Source: an uncultured Pelagibacteraceae bacterium
Lineage (GTDB): Bacteria > Pseudomonadota > Alphaproteobacteria > Pelagibacterales > Pelagibacteraceae
Length of the DNA stretch: 64,000 bases
Assembly (NCBI GenBank): GCA_902560805.1
Contig: CACENW010000001.1
Span: 292,198-356,197, forward strand
Direction: 5' to 3'
Shown here: in pieces, positions 1 to 8,739 of the stretch
Position numbering within the stretch: the first letter of the stretch is position 1
Layout: every line of letters starts with the position of its first letter
Translations under genes and position numbers: made by a program
Notes under the pieces: model-generated
What the model saw: only the letters and a program-made list of their open reading frames with translations
Told to the model about the DNA's origin: nothing
The model's database searches: none

Positions 1-685
1 AATCGTCTAAAATGCTTTGAATGATTTCCTGTGTCTCAATCTCAATTTTAGATCTACCTTCTGTTAAAATTGGTTGAATATCACTTTTAGCAATCACTTC
101 TCTCATTGCTGTCTCCGCAGCAGCTTTAACAGTTCCTATAGGATCTTGGATTTTAAATAAAAAGTTTCCTGCATCTTTGATAACCCAAAATACTGAAAAA
201 TCGATATTTACAATATTTTCATCACCTGTAAGCATTAAACTTTCTTGAGGTACATCAGCAACGCCTCCTCCTGTAGAAAATCCACTGTCTCTTTCAGATC
301 TAAATCCAATGTCAATTCTGTTTACTTTTGTTACTTTTGGAGTTTGAACAGTCTCTACTGGAAAAGGTATATGATAATTTAATCCTGGCTGAGTAGTTTT
401 AACAAATTTTCCAAATCTAAGAACAACACCTTGTTCATCAGGTAACACCCTATAAAGTCCACTCGCAAGCCACACAAATGCCAAGACTAATAAAATTAAT
501 CCAATTGATTTTCCCCCTGAAGATTTCCCACCGGGTAAAAACTTTTTTATCTTATCTTGAAATTCTCTTATAATTTCATCTACGTTTGGTGGCGTTGGTC
601 CTCTTCCTGAACCATTTCCTCCACTACCACCTCCTGGAGGTGCGCCCCATGGACTTCCGCCTCTTCCTTTGAAATCATCTGACAT
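1..685 (-). CDS. hflK: HflK, membrane protease-regulator subunit (3' end beyond window)
   Basis: HflK pairs with HflC as an SPFH/band-7 complex that controls the FtsH protease from the periplasmic side of the inner membrane. The visible 228 residues start with MSDDFKGRGG, run through a Gly/Pro-rich cytoplasmic segment typical of HflK N-termini, then one membrane helix at about residues 57-77 (IGLILLVLAFVWLASGLY), then the band-7 start (LPDEQGVVLRFGKFV) and much of the SPFH domain. The reading frame is open to the window edge, so the C-terminal part and hflC should lie to the left. The start is the only ATG before the glycine-rich segment. mrp diverges from it. Its partner ftsH is at 27.3-29.2 kb. 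Family assignment is secure. Confidence 0.93.
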   Translation of the reverse strand, partial: MSDDFKGRGGSPWGAPPGGGSGGNGSGRGPTPPNVDEIIREFQDKIKKFLPGGKSSGGKSIGLILLVLAFVWLASGLYRVLPDEQGVVLRFGKFVKTTQPGLNYHIPFPVETVQTPKVTKVNRIDIGFRSERDSGFSTGGGVADVPQESLMLTGDENIVNIDFSVFWVIKDAGNFLFKIQDPIGTVKAAAETAMREVIAKSDIQPILTEGRSKIEIETQEIIQSILDD

Positions 686-736
686 ATGCCAAAGTATATA
701 GTGTCTTTATTACAAAAAACAAGTAATGATAGATTT

Positions 737-1561
737 ATGACTGATAAAAAGCCAGAACTTAGTGACGCAATGAAAAAGAAGCTGGAGCCTAAGAAATTCA
801 CAAAAAATCCAATCTTAGGAACAAAATTTACTATTGCAATTTCGAGCGCAAAAGGAGGAGTGGGTAAATCTACATTTGCAACGAATCTAGCTTTAGCCTT
901 AAAAAAGATTGGATGTAAAGTTGGATTATTAGATGCTGATATTTATGGTCCTTCTGTTCCCAAAATGTTTAACATTAATGAAAAACCAAAAAGTGATGGT
1001 CAAAAATTAGATCCTATAACAAAATATGATATTCAATGTATGTCAATTGGATTTTTAGCTGATCAACAAACTCCAATGATATGGAGAGGTCCAATGGTAA
1101 CTAGTGCAATTAAAACTTTTACTCAGAAAGTTAATTGGAAAGATTTAGATTTTATAATTGTTGATATGCCTCCAGGAACTGGTGATACTCAATTAACTTT
1201 TTCACAGGAAATTAAAATGGATGGTGCTATCATTGTATCAACTCCTCAAGAAGTGGCCCTATTAGATGTTAAAAGAGGAATTAAAATGTTTGATAAACTT
1301 GGAGTAAAAATTTTAGGTTTAGTTGATAACATGAGTTTTTTTATCGGAGATGATGGTAAGAAATATAAAATATTTGGAGAAGGTGGAGTAAAAAAAACAG
1401 CTGAAGAATTTCAAAAAGATTTTTTAGGAGAAATACCAATTAATCCTGAAGTTGGAAATTTTGGTGATCAAGGAAAACCTATAGTCGAGTCGAAACCAGA
1501 TCATGAAATTTCAAAAATATATTTAGAATTTGCTGAAAAAATTAAATCAACTTATCTTTAA
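737..1561 (+). CDS. mrp: Mrp/ApbC-type P-loop ATPase, iron-sulfur cluster carrier family
   Basis: A cytosolic Mrp/NBP35-family P-loop protein, expected to carry or transfer Fe-S clusters. The deviant Walker A KGGVGKS is at about residues 39-45, followed by DADIYGPS and the DMPPGTGD switch. The frame also opens with an ATG at 686, but that abuts the divergent hflK start codon and leaves no leader for either gene, so the ATG at 737 (275 residues) is preferred. There is no N-terminal DUF59/MIP18 domain, unlike the longer E. coli Mrp. The region that carries CxxC in E. coli Mrp reads [13 protein letters not shown] here, with no cysteine; as I recall, alphaproteobacterial homologues often lack it too. 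The 3' end overlaps thyX by 20 bases, tail to tail. Confidence 0.9.
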   Translation: MTDKKPELSDAMKKKLEPKKFTKNPILGTKFTIAISSAKGGVGKSTFATNLALALKKIGCKVGLLDADIYGPSVPKMFNINEKPKSDGQKLDPITKYDIQCMSIGFLADQQTPMIWRGPMVTSAIKTFTQKVNWKDLDFIIVDMPPGTGDTQLTFSQEIKMDGAIIVSTPQEVALLDVKRGIKMFDKLGVKILGLVDNMSFFIGDDGKKYKIFGEGGVKKTAEEFQKDFLGEIPINPEVGNFGDQGKPIVESKPDHEISKIYLEFAEKIKSTYL

Positions 1562-2489
1562 GATCAAAAGCGGTCATTAATTCATTCCATTCTCTTTTTG
1601 AAAGACCTGAACTTTCGACATCAACATTTTCACCTTTTATAAGTTTTTGAATTATAACTTTTCCTTTAGCAGAAACCTCTGTTCCTCCTACTCTGTAATC
1701 CATGAATGCATCATAAGTTATTGGTACCCATTTTTTAACTGTATCTAACATTATATCTGCATAAACTCTTATTTCATACTGAGCATGACTATCAGCTCTT
1801 AACCTTAAAAAATTCATCAAATTTAATAAATCAGTTTTCCAATACCACTGGGTGTAAGTATTTAATGTTAAATTCATTCTTGCAAGCTCTCTTGCTAATC
1901 CTTTTTTATTCTCATCAATAGTTGAACCATCATATCTTTCATTAAGCATTGTCTCATAATTCTCATAAGTTCTCTCTGCATCATTTTTTAAAAGTTCTAA
2001 AACTTCTTCAGCCTGTTTTCCTTCAAGTACATCCCCCCTTCCTTGTCGATTACTAGTTGATTGTGCTGCTAAATTTTCTTTAGAAGGTAAATAGAATTCT
2101 TTATCTAGAATTGAATATCTTGCAGAGTATTCATTTACATTAGCAGTTCTATGTCTGATCCATTGTCTTGCAATAAATATTGGAAGTTTTATATGATATT
2201 TAATTTCACACATTTCAAATGGCGTACTATGCCAATGTCTCATTAAATATTTTATTAAACCTTTGTCAGTTGAAACTTGTTTGGTACCTTTTCCATATGA
2301 TACTCTTGCAGATTGAACGATTGATGTATCATCACCCATGTAATCAACAACTCTTACAAATCCATGATCTAATGCTGGGATTACATCATAAAGAACTTTT
2401 TCAAGCTCAGGAGCAACCACACGCTTGGTTATATTTTTTTGATTTTTTTGATTATCAATTTCTTCTATTTGTTTTTTAGTAAGTTTCAT
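1542..2489 (-). CDS. thyX: FAD-dependent thymidylate synthase ThyX
   Basis: Makes dTMP from dUMP using methylene-tetrahydrofolate, with FAD and NAD(P)H as reductant. This replaces ThyA and removes the need for dihydrofolate reductase at this step. The ThyX signature is seen as RHR at residues 112-114 followed by NEYSARY (119-125). At 315 residues it is in the range of alphaproteobacterial ThyX. The start ATG at 2489 is preceded by an AGGA element about 7 bases upstream. It lies 7 bases downstream of the acyltransferase gene on the same strand, so the two may be co-transcribed by read-through. Its activity links to the folate genes folP and 5-FCL in this window. Confidence 0.96.
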   Translation of the reverse strand: MKLTKKQIEEIDNQKNQKNITKRVVAPELEKVLYDVIPALDHGFVRVVDYMGDDTSIVQSARVSYGKGTKQVSTDKGLIKYLMRHWHSTPFEMCEIKYHIKLPIFIARQWIRHRTANVNEYSARYSILDKEFYLPSKENLAAQSTSNRQGRGDVLEGKQAEEVLELLKNDAERTYENYETMLNERYDGSTIDENKKGLARELARMNLTLNTYTQWYWKTDLLNLMNFLRLRADSHAQYEIRVYADIMLDTVKKWVPITYDAFMDYRVGGTEVSAKGKVIIQKLIKGENVDVESSGLSKREWNELMTAFDLKDKLI

Positions 2490-2496
2490 ATTTTTC

Positions 2497-4404
2497 CTAG
2501 TTAATTATATCTATATGAATTCTTAATTTTTTTGAAAAATATTTAATACCATCTGTGGATAAATGAAAATTATCAAGATAATAGCTGTTAAATTTATCAT
2601 CTACAATATCACAACTTTTATTATCAATATCACAAAAGTGAGCAAATAAGTTTAATAATTTAAATCCATTATTTTTTAATATATTTTCTAAATGATTGTT
2701 TTTGATAAAATAAAATTTATCTAAAAGAGAATATGAAAATCGATTTATTTCGACTACATTCAATTTGTTGTCATAAGAACTCAAAATCTTAAGCAATATA
2801 TTATAATGGCCTCTATTTAAATTTTCATCTTGTTTAAAAACAGGATAACCATAAACATAAAACAATGGGACATTATACATTTTCGCTACGTTGCTAAATA
2901 AAAGCAACTGACTCAATTGAGAATTAAAATCAAATGAGTCATAATGATAAGATATCAAAATTTTTTCAACATTATTATTTTGCATATATAAATCAAATTT
3001 TCTTATAAAATCATCGTATTTTTTTTTATTAAAGAAACTGTATTTAAGTAATTCATATTTTTTTTGGTCAGTTTCAAAACCATCATTATATTTAAATAAC
3101 ATAAATAAATCCTCAGCTTTTGAATCTCCTATAATTAGAATTTTTTCTTTTTCGGTATTAATTTCATTTAAATTTTTAAGCAAATTATCTCTTTCGCTTA
3201 CTAAATTTTCATATTTTTTTAATAAAACATTATTATAGTTATTATTAATTTTGTAAAAATCCTTCTGATATCCATAACTTTTAAAATTAAAAAAATTAAT
3301 TAACGATGAAAAGAATATCAGCAAAATTATAACAATAATTGATGACTTTATATTGGTTTTTTTTCGTAACGGACCCTCAAAAAACTTAAATGATAAATAT
3401 GACAAAAAAGTACTTATTAAAATTATTATAAATATTTTAAAATAAATATTTATATCTATATCAAAATATTTTTTTTCAAAAATTATTATCGGGTAGTGAA
3501 TTAAATATAAACTATATGATAATTTTCCAAAAAAAATAAAGAATTTATTTTTAAAAAATAAGTCATAATATCTATCATTTTTATAATTTGTTAAAATTAA
3601 TCCAGTTCCAAGAACAGGTAGTAAAGTAAATAATCCTGGGTGGAATTTTTTTATTTCATAAAATAAAATTGATAAAAAAATTAATATCAAACCATAAGTG
3701 ACAAATTTAATTTTTTTTTTTTTATTTTTGATAGTGATTTCAAAAAAAAACATGCCAATCAAAAACTCCCAAATTCGGCCAGAAAAACTATAGAAGTCTA
3801 AAAAGGTTGGACTATTATAAAAGAATACTTGTTCTTCGATATATGGTGATCTTATTTTTAAATTTCCTCCAAATTGAATCAACAATAAAGATAGTAGGCC
3901 TAAAGTTATTAATAAATAAATATAAAATTTTTTATTTATTTTTAAAAAAAAAAGAAAAATTAATGCAAATAAATAATATTGTATTTCAACAGATAAACTC
4001 CAAAAATTTAAAATAGGACTTTTATAAGATTGAGCGAAATAATCGTTTATTGTTTGAGAAAACCAAACGTTAGACAAGAATGGGATGCTATAAAGAAGAT
4101 CTCTGCTTAATGAAAATGACTCATATGGATCCAAAAAAAAAATTATTATTGATAAACAAGATATTACTAAAAAATAAGCTGGGAATATTCTTTTAATTCT
4201 CCCGAGTATGTAATTTTTCAGACTTACATTTTTTTGATAAAAAATTTGAGCAATTAAATAACCACTTATTACAAAAAAAATATCAACACCTAAAAAACCA
4301 GATTTAAATAATGATAATTCTAAATGAAATAAAAAGACCAATATTATACTTACTCCTTTTAAAGCATCTATTTCAGGTCTGTACAATTTTATATTTCTAT
4401 TCAT
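2497..4404 (-). CDS. OafA/YrhL-type membrane acyltransferase with C-terminal SGNH domain
   Basis: A 635-residue inner-membrane acyltransferase-3 protein, expected to O-acylate a surface polysaccharide or lipid-linked sugar. The N-terminal part begins [20 protein letters not shown], has the catalytic-type histidine at about residue 27, then [16 protein letters not shown] and about ten hydrophobic helices to residue about 375. The C-terminal periplasmic part is an SGNH-hydrolase-like domain with GDSKAEDLF near residue 425 and DNFHLSTDG near 615, matching the GDS and D-x-x-H blocks. It sits beside the tmRNA gene, a place where accessory genes are often inserted, and is unrelated to neighbouring thyX. 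The acceptor molecule cannot be told from sequence. Confidence 0.88.
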   Translation of the reverse strand: MNRNIKLYRPEIDALKGVSIILVFLFHLELSLFKSGFLGVDIFFVISGYLIAQIFYQKNVSLKNYILGRIKRIFPAYFLVISCLSIIIFFLDPYESFSLSRDLLYSIPFLSNVWFSQTINDYFAQSYKSPILNFWSLSVEIQYYLFALIFLFFLKINKKFYIYLLITLGLLSLLLIQFGGNLKIRSPYIEEQVFFYNSPTFLDFYSFSGRIWEFLIGMFFFEITIKNKKKKIKFVTYGLILIFLSILFYEIKKFHPGLFTLLPVLGTGLILTNYKNDRYYDLFFKNKFFIFFGKLSYSLYLIHYPIIIFEKKYFDIDINIYFKIFIIILISTFLSYLSFKFFEGPLRKKTNIKSSIIVIILLIFFSSLINFFNFKSYGYQKDFYKINNNYNNVLLKKYENLVSERDNLLKNLNEINTEKEKILIIGDSKAEDLFMLFKYNDGFETDQKKYELLKYSFFNKKKYDDFIRKFDLYMQNNNVEKILISYHYDSFDFNSQLSQLLLFSNVAKMYNVPLFYVYGYPVFKQDENLNRGHYNILLKILSSYDNKLNVVEINRFSYSLLDKFYFIKNNHLENILKNNGFKLLNLFAHFCDIDNKSCDIVDDKFNSYYLDNFHLSTDGIKYFSKKLRIHIDIIN

Positions 4405-4460
4405 AAAAAATTATTTTAATGATATATTAATTTTTATATTTGAAGTAATTTGATATTTCA

Positions 4461-4489
4461 TTGCAAAATTATAAAAAAATTTTTATAAT
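4461..4489 (+). promoter_or_regulatory. Sigma-70-type promoter of the tmRNA gene
   Basis: TTGCAA at 4461-4466 and TATAAT at 4484-4489 are separated by exactly 17 bases. The predicted transcription start is near 4496, just before the first recognisable tmRNA acceptor-piece sequence. No coding sequence occupies this stretch. The match is seen directly; promoter activity is inferred. Confidence 0.75.
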
Positions 4490-4495
4490 AAAGAT

Positions 4496-4765
4496 GTTGG
4501 TTTCCAACTACGACGATAAACGAATTTCGTAATAACCATTGCGGACGTGGGGGCAGTACCCACCACCTCCACCATTATTATATATGGGGGTGAACTAGAA
4601 TCGACGGGTGACTAAAGGCTATTCTTTCGTTCGGGATTGTTCCACCGTAACGGGCTAATTTATAATTGCTAACGAAAGTTACGCACTTGCTGCATAATTA
4701 ACATAGTTAATTAAGCACGGGGTCCGGGGCACCTGGCAACAGAACGCCCCTGCACAATTGTTAAT
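4496..4765 (+). ncRNA. ssrA: Circularly permuted two-piece tmRNA
   Basis: Rescues stalled ribosomes and adds a degradation tag. The gene order is permuted as in alphaproteobacteria: the acceptor piece comes first, ending in CACCTCCACCA at 4574; then an 11-base spacer at 4575-4585; then the coding piece starting GGGGGTG at 4586. GGGGGTG pairs with CACCTCC to form the acceptor stem, and GAATCGACGGG follows as in other tmRNAs. The tag frame at 4668-4697 is GCT AAC GAA AGT TAC GCA CTT GCT GCA TAA, encoding ANESYALAA. The T-arm loop reads GGCAGTA rather than TTCRANY. GGTCCGGGGCACC near 4730 belongs to the pseudoknot end of the coding piece. Outer ends are approximate to within about 20 bases. Confidence 0.93.
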
Positions 4766-4866
4766 TTAGTAAAAAATATAAATTTTATTTTTAATAAACA
4801 ACTGAACCAGTCGTTAAATAATTATTAAAGTAAGAAAGAAATTTTTATGTACTTTCTACAATTTAG

Positions 4867-5667
4867 TTAGATTTCTAGGTGTTTTAAATCAGAATATCTA
4901 AAAATTTGAACTTTACGCAAACTATCTTTGGTGTTTTGAACAGTGGAGTGGAATAGCATTGTATCAAAAAAACAAATAGTTCCTGGATCATGTCCAATAA
5001 AAATTTTTTCACAATTGTCTAGTTTCCTTAAGTCCCTTGGAACTACTTGTGGTCTACCATTTTTATCTTTTCTAACTTTTAATTTAAGTTTATGTGATTT
5101 AATCCAAAAATTTACACCTCCAGTCGCTCCAGCACCTTTTAAGCAAATATGGACTGTAAGAGCTTTTTTGCTTTGAAAAACATAATCATAATCATTATGA
5201 ATATTTTGAAAAAATTTTTTCTCATAATTACTATTTCCTTCAAAAAAAAGTCTATCTGATGAATTCATAGTGCCAAGTATTGATGTGTTAAGCAATCTTT
5301 TGACTAATTTAATTATTAAGTGATGAGTTTTTAATTTAATACCTGAAATAACATTGTTGGGTTTACTTCCTAATTTAGCTAATATTCCTATTAAATTAGG
5401 ATTTTGTTTTCTCAAAATCTTAAAATTTTTACATTTTATTTTTTTTTTATCTGCAATAATTGTAATTAATTTTTTTAAATCTCTATTATAATTTTCCCAT
5501 AAAATATCTTTGTCTTTTTTTTCAAAAAAATTCTTTATTACTACAATTCCATATTTTTTATATTGGGATACAATTTTACTATCTTGATTAACAAGAGCTT
5601 TTTTTTCAAAAATTATTTTTTTGTTTAACTTCATTATTTTTTTTTTTATAAAATTATTAAAGATCAA
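4867..5667 (-). CDS. PhyH-family 2-oxoglutarate/Fe(II) dioxygenase
   Basis: A soluble phytanoyl-CoA-dioxygenase-like protein of about 266 residues that should hydroxylate an unknown small molecule. The iron ligands are visible as HND in FQNIHNDYDYVF (about residue 170) and the distal histidine in FFDTMLFHST near residue 242. The 2-oxoglutarate-binding arginine follows in DSLRKVQ. A GGVNFWIKSHK segment matches the family core. The start is uncertain: an internal ATG at 5634 (MKLNKK) follows a run of A residues and is an alternative to 5667. It is convergent with the tmRNA gene and has no clear operon partner, so substrate and pathway are unknown. Confidence 0.82.
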   Translation of the reverse strand: MIFNNFIKKKIMKLNKKIIFEKKALVNQDSKIVSQYKKYGIVVIKNFFEKKDKDILWENYNRDLKKLITIIADKKKIKCKNFKILRKQNPNLIGILAKLGSKPNNVISGIKLKTHHLIIKLVKRLLNTSILGTMNSSDRLFFEGNSNYEKKFFQNIHNDYDYVFQSKKALTVHICLKGAGATGGVNFWIKSHKLKLKVRKDKNGRPQVVPRDLRKLDNCEKIFIGHDPGTICFFDTMLFHSTVQNTKDSLRKVQIFRYSDLKHLEI

Positions 5668-5858
5668 TGTAAAGATTAACTCTAAAACAGCAATAAAATG
5701 TTATTTTTTTGATATTAAAAAAAGTTTTAAATTGTATTTTACTTAAACTCTTCACATAACTAAGTCTTTAAAATCAGACAATATATACTTTTATAATGCA
5801 ATTTTTTAGTATTCATGAAGTATATTCAAATGAACATGGAAATAGAACACTTCCTAAT

Positions 5859-6065
5859 TTAAATAAATGATAGATTAATTTTTTTTGAATATTTTTTTTT
5901 AGGTGAATTTTTTATTACTGCTTGTCCGCACCGCATAAGACCTCTCTTTTTATCAAATGTCATTTTTGGCTCACCATACAAAGTCCATCCCTTTGACAAA
6001 GCTTCTGTTACACGGTGACAAAATTTTGATGTGTCGTCATCTGTAATAAATCTATATCCCTTCAT
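5859..6065 (-). CDS. DUF1737 family protein
   Basis: A 68-residue protein that opens with YRFITDDDTSKFCHRVTEAL and continues SKGWTLYGEPKMTFD and MRCGQAVIK, the conserved blocks of DUF1737. The function of this family is unknown. The ATG at 6065 has a strong GAGAGG ribosome-binding site, which supports translation. It lies 16 bases downstream of ppdK and is the last gene of the S49 peptidase-glyQ-glyS-ppdK operon. The C-terminal tail is lysine-rich. Confidence 0.85.
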   Translation of the reverse strand: MKGYRFITDDDTSKFCHRVTEALSKGWTLYGEPKMTFDKKRGLMRCGQAVIKNSPKKKYSKKINLSFI

Positions 6066-6081
6066 AAAATCCTCTCTCTAA

Positions 6082-8739
6082 TTATTTTTTTAACTCCGCT
6101 TGTGCAGCAGCCAATCTTGCTACCGGAACTCTATAAGGTGAACAAGAAACATAATTCAAACCTGCTTTTGAGCAAAATGAAATACTCATAGGATCACCGC
6201 CATGTTCTCCACAAATTCCAAGTTTTATATTTTTATTTTGGTTTTTTCCTTTTTCAACTGCTAATTTTATTAAATCTCCAACTCCATCATCTATCGAAAT
6301 AAATGGATCAATCGAAAAAATTTTATTATCTAAATAATCATTTAAAAATTTTCCACTATCATCTCTACTTATCCCAAATGTAGTTTGAGTTAAATCGTTA
6401 GTTCCAAAACTAAAAAAATCAGCGTGTTTTGCAATATCTTTGGCTTTGATTACGGCTCTAGGAAGTTCAATCATCGTACCAACCAAAAATTTTATTTTTA
6501 ATTTGTGCTCTTTTTGTACTTCGCTTGCAATCCTAATTACTAAATCTTTCATAATTTTAATTTCTGCTTCAGTAGACACTAACGGGATCATAATTTCCGG
6601 AAAAGCAGATTTAATTTTTTCTTTTTTAAGCTGAGCTAAAGCCTCAAATATTGCTCTACATTGCATTTCATATATTTCGGGGAAAGATATTCCAAGTCTA
6701 CATCCCCTATGACCTAACATAGGATTTTGTTCATGTAATTCATCAATTCTAGATTCTACTTCTTTTACTGGAAGATTAACAATATTTGCAACTTCATTAA
6801 TCTCTTTTTCTGTTCGAGGCAAAAACTCATGAAGTGGTGGATCTAATAATCTCACTGTAACTGGTAATCCACTCATAATTTTAAATATTTCTATAAAATC
6901 CTTTTTTTGATGAGGTAAAAGTTTTTTTAATGCAATTGATCTATCATCTTTTGTTTTCGATAAAATCATTTCCCTTACTGATAAAATTCTTTCTTCGTCA
7001 AAAAACATATGTTCTGTTCTGCAAAGACCAATTCCTTCAGCCCCAAAATCTTTTGCTGTTTTGGTATCTTTGGGTGTTTCTGAATTTGTTCTAATATTTA
7101 ATTTTCTAAAACTATCTGCCCAAATCATTATTTTGGAAAAATCTCCAGATATCTCTGGTTTAACTGTTGCCACACTACCTGATATAATTCTACCAGTTGA
7201 TCCATCAATAGTAATTACGTCGCCTTCTTTAATTTCCATAGATGATGTTTTAAATGTCTTCATCTCATAATTAATATCAATTTCACTTGACCCAGATACG
7301 CATGGTCTTCCCATGCCCCTTGCAACTACCGCAGCATGACTCGTCATTCCTCCTCTAGCTGTCAAAATTCCTTTTGCAGCATGCATTCCTTGTATATCCT
7401 CAGGTGATGTTTCTACTCTTACTAAGATAGTATCTTGCATCATAGAAGTTAATCTCTCAGCTTCTTCTGAAGTAAACACCACCTTGCCACTTGCTGCTCC
7501 TGGTGAGGCAGGCAAACCATTTGCTATTACATTGATTTCACTCTTTTCATCAAGTGTAGGGTGTAAAAGGGTGTCTAAAGAATTTGGGTCAATTCTTAAT
7601 ACTGCTTCTTTTTTTGATATTAATTTTTCCTTAACCATATCAACTGCAATCTTTACTGCAGATTTTGTAGTTCTTTTTCCCGATCTAGTTTGAAGCATCC
7701 ACAGTTTATTATTCTCAACTGTAAATTCTACATCTTGCATATCTTTGTAATGTTTTTCCAATTTCTTTAAAATTTTTTTTAATTCTTTGAAAACTTTTGG
7801 CAAAGACTCCTCCATTGAATGCTCTTCAACTTTAGCATTTTTTCTTGCCTTCTTAGTTATATATTGAGGTGTTCTTGTACCAGCAACAACGTCCTCACCT
7901 TGTGCATTAATTAAATACTCGCCATATATTTCATTTGATCCATCTGAAGGATTTCTTGTAAATACAACTCCGGTAGCACAATCATCACCCATATTCCCAA
8001 ATACCATTGATTGAACGTTGACTGCTGTTCCCCACTCTGCTGGTATTTGATTTAATTTTCTATAAACTTTTGCTCTATTACTTTCCCATGATAAAAATAC
8101 AGCACAAATTGCTCCAAATAATTGTTGAAATACATCTTGTGGGAATTTTTTTTTTGTTTTATCTTTTATAGTTCTTTTAAAATCTTGAATTAAACCATCC
8201 CAGTCATTTTCATCTAAGTCTGTGTCTAACAAAACACCCTTTGTTAATTTATAATTTTCAATTAGCTCTTCAAAATGGTAGCTTTCTACACCCATCACAA
8301 CGTTTCCATACATTTGAATAAATCGTCTGTAACTGTCTTTGGCAAATCGCCCATTGGAAGTTTTCAAAGCTAACGCTTTTACCGTTTTATCATTTAAACC
8401 TAAATTAAGAATTGTATCCATCATTCCTGGCATAGACACTCGCGCTCCAGATCTTACGGATAACAACAAGGGGTTTTTTAAGTCCCCAAATGTTTTAGAA
8501 ACATCCTTTTCTATAATTTTTAATTCTTTTTTAATTTGAGAAATTAAATTGTTATTCAATTTTTTCTTATCTTTATAAAAAATCTCACAAACTTTAGTAG
8601 ATATTGTAAAACCAGGAGGAACTGGTAATCCCATCCTGCCCATTTCAGAAAGATTGGCACCTTTTCCACCTAAAAAATTTTGAGGATTTTTAATACTTTT
8701 TGATTGCTTTGAATTGAAATTTAATATGAGTTTGGTCAT
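6082..8739 (-). CDS. ppdK: Pyruvate, phosphate dikinase
   Basis: Interconverts pyruvate, ATP and Pi with phosphoenolpyruvate, AMP and PPi. At 885 residues it has the full bacterial length. The N-terminal nucleotide-binding domain begins GGKGANLSEM and has SVRSGARVSMPGMMDTILNLG. The phosphohistidine domain has GGMTSHAAVVARGMGRPCVSG near residue 470, with the swinging histidine. The C-terminal PEP/pyruvate TIM-barrel ends with GICGEHGGDP, holding the active-site cysteine. In a SAR11-like cell lacking a classical pyruvate kinase route it would supply PEP for gluconeogenesis, which fits gap, pgk and fba at 40-44 kb; the physiological direction is inference. Its start codon overlaps the glyS stop by one base (TAATG). 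Confidence 0.97.
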   Translation of the reverse strand: MTKLILNFNSKQSKSIKNPQNFLGGKGANLSEMGRMGLPVPPGFTISTKVCEIFYKDKKKLNNNLISQIKKELKIIEKDVSKTFGDLKNPLLLSVRSGARVSMPGMMDTILNLGLNDKTVKALALKTSNGRFAKDSYRRFIQMYGNVVMGVESYHFEELIENYKLTKGVLLDTDLDENDWDGLIQDFKRTIKDKTKKKFPQDVFQQLFGAICAVFLSWESNRAKVYRKLNQIPAEWGTAVNVQSMVFGNMGDDCATGVVFTRNPSDGSNEIYGEYLINAQGEDVVAGTRTPQYITKKARKNAKVEEHSMEESLPKVFKELKKILKKLEKHYKDMQDVEFTVENNKLWMLQTRSGKRTTKSAVKIAVDMVKEKLISKKEAVLRIDPNSLDTLLHPTLDEKSEINVIANGLPASPGAASGKVVFTSEEAERLTSMMQDTILVRVETSPEDIQGMHAAKGILTARGGMTSHAAVVARGMGRPCVSGSSEIDINYEMKTFKTSSMEIKEGDVITIDGSTGRIISGSVATVKPEISGDFSKIMIWADSFRKLNIRTNSETPKDTKTAKDFGAEGIGLCRTEHMFFDEERILSVREMILSKTKDDRSIALKKLLPHQKKDFIEIFKIMSGLPVTVRLLDPPLHEFLPRTEKEINEVANIVNLPVKEVESRIDELHEQNPMLGHRGCRLGISFPEIYEMQCRAIFEALAQLKKEKIKSAFPEIMIPLVSTEAEIKIMKDLVIRIASEVQKEHKLKIKFLVGTMIELPRAVIKAKDIAKHADFFSFGTNDLTQTTFGISRDDSGKFLNDYLDNKIFSIDPFISIDDGVGDLIKLAVEKGKNQNKNIKLGICGEHGGDPMSISFCSKAGLNYVSCSPYRVPVARLAAAQAELKK

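Noticed and set aside
686..736. Mrp start at the ATG at 686
   Set aside because: It abuts the divergent hflK start codon, leaving no leader for either gene, and the extra 17 residues do not look like Mrp. The ATG at 737 is preferred.
4770..4866. Terminator between the tmRNA and the dioxygenase gene
   Set aside because: The only hairpins are A-T-only stems such as AAAAATA/TATTTTT, which are expected by chance in this sequence.
5796..5870. A 24-residue plus-strand frame (MQFFSIHEVYSNEHG...) after a TATAAT in the gap between the dioxygenase and DUF1737 genes
   Set aside because: It overlaps the end of the DUF1737 gene, its ATG lies within the TATAAT, it has no ribosome-binding site and no recognisable relatives. 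Nothing else was seen in 5668-5858.
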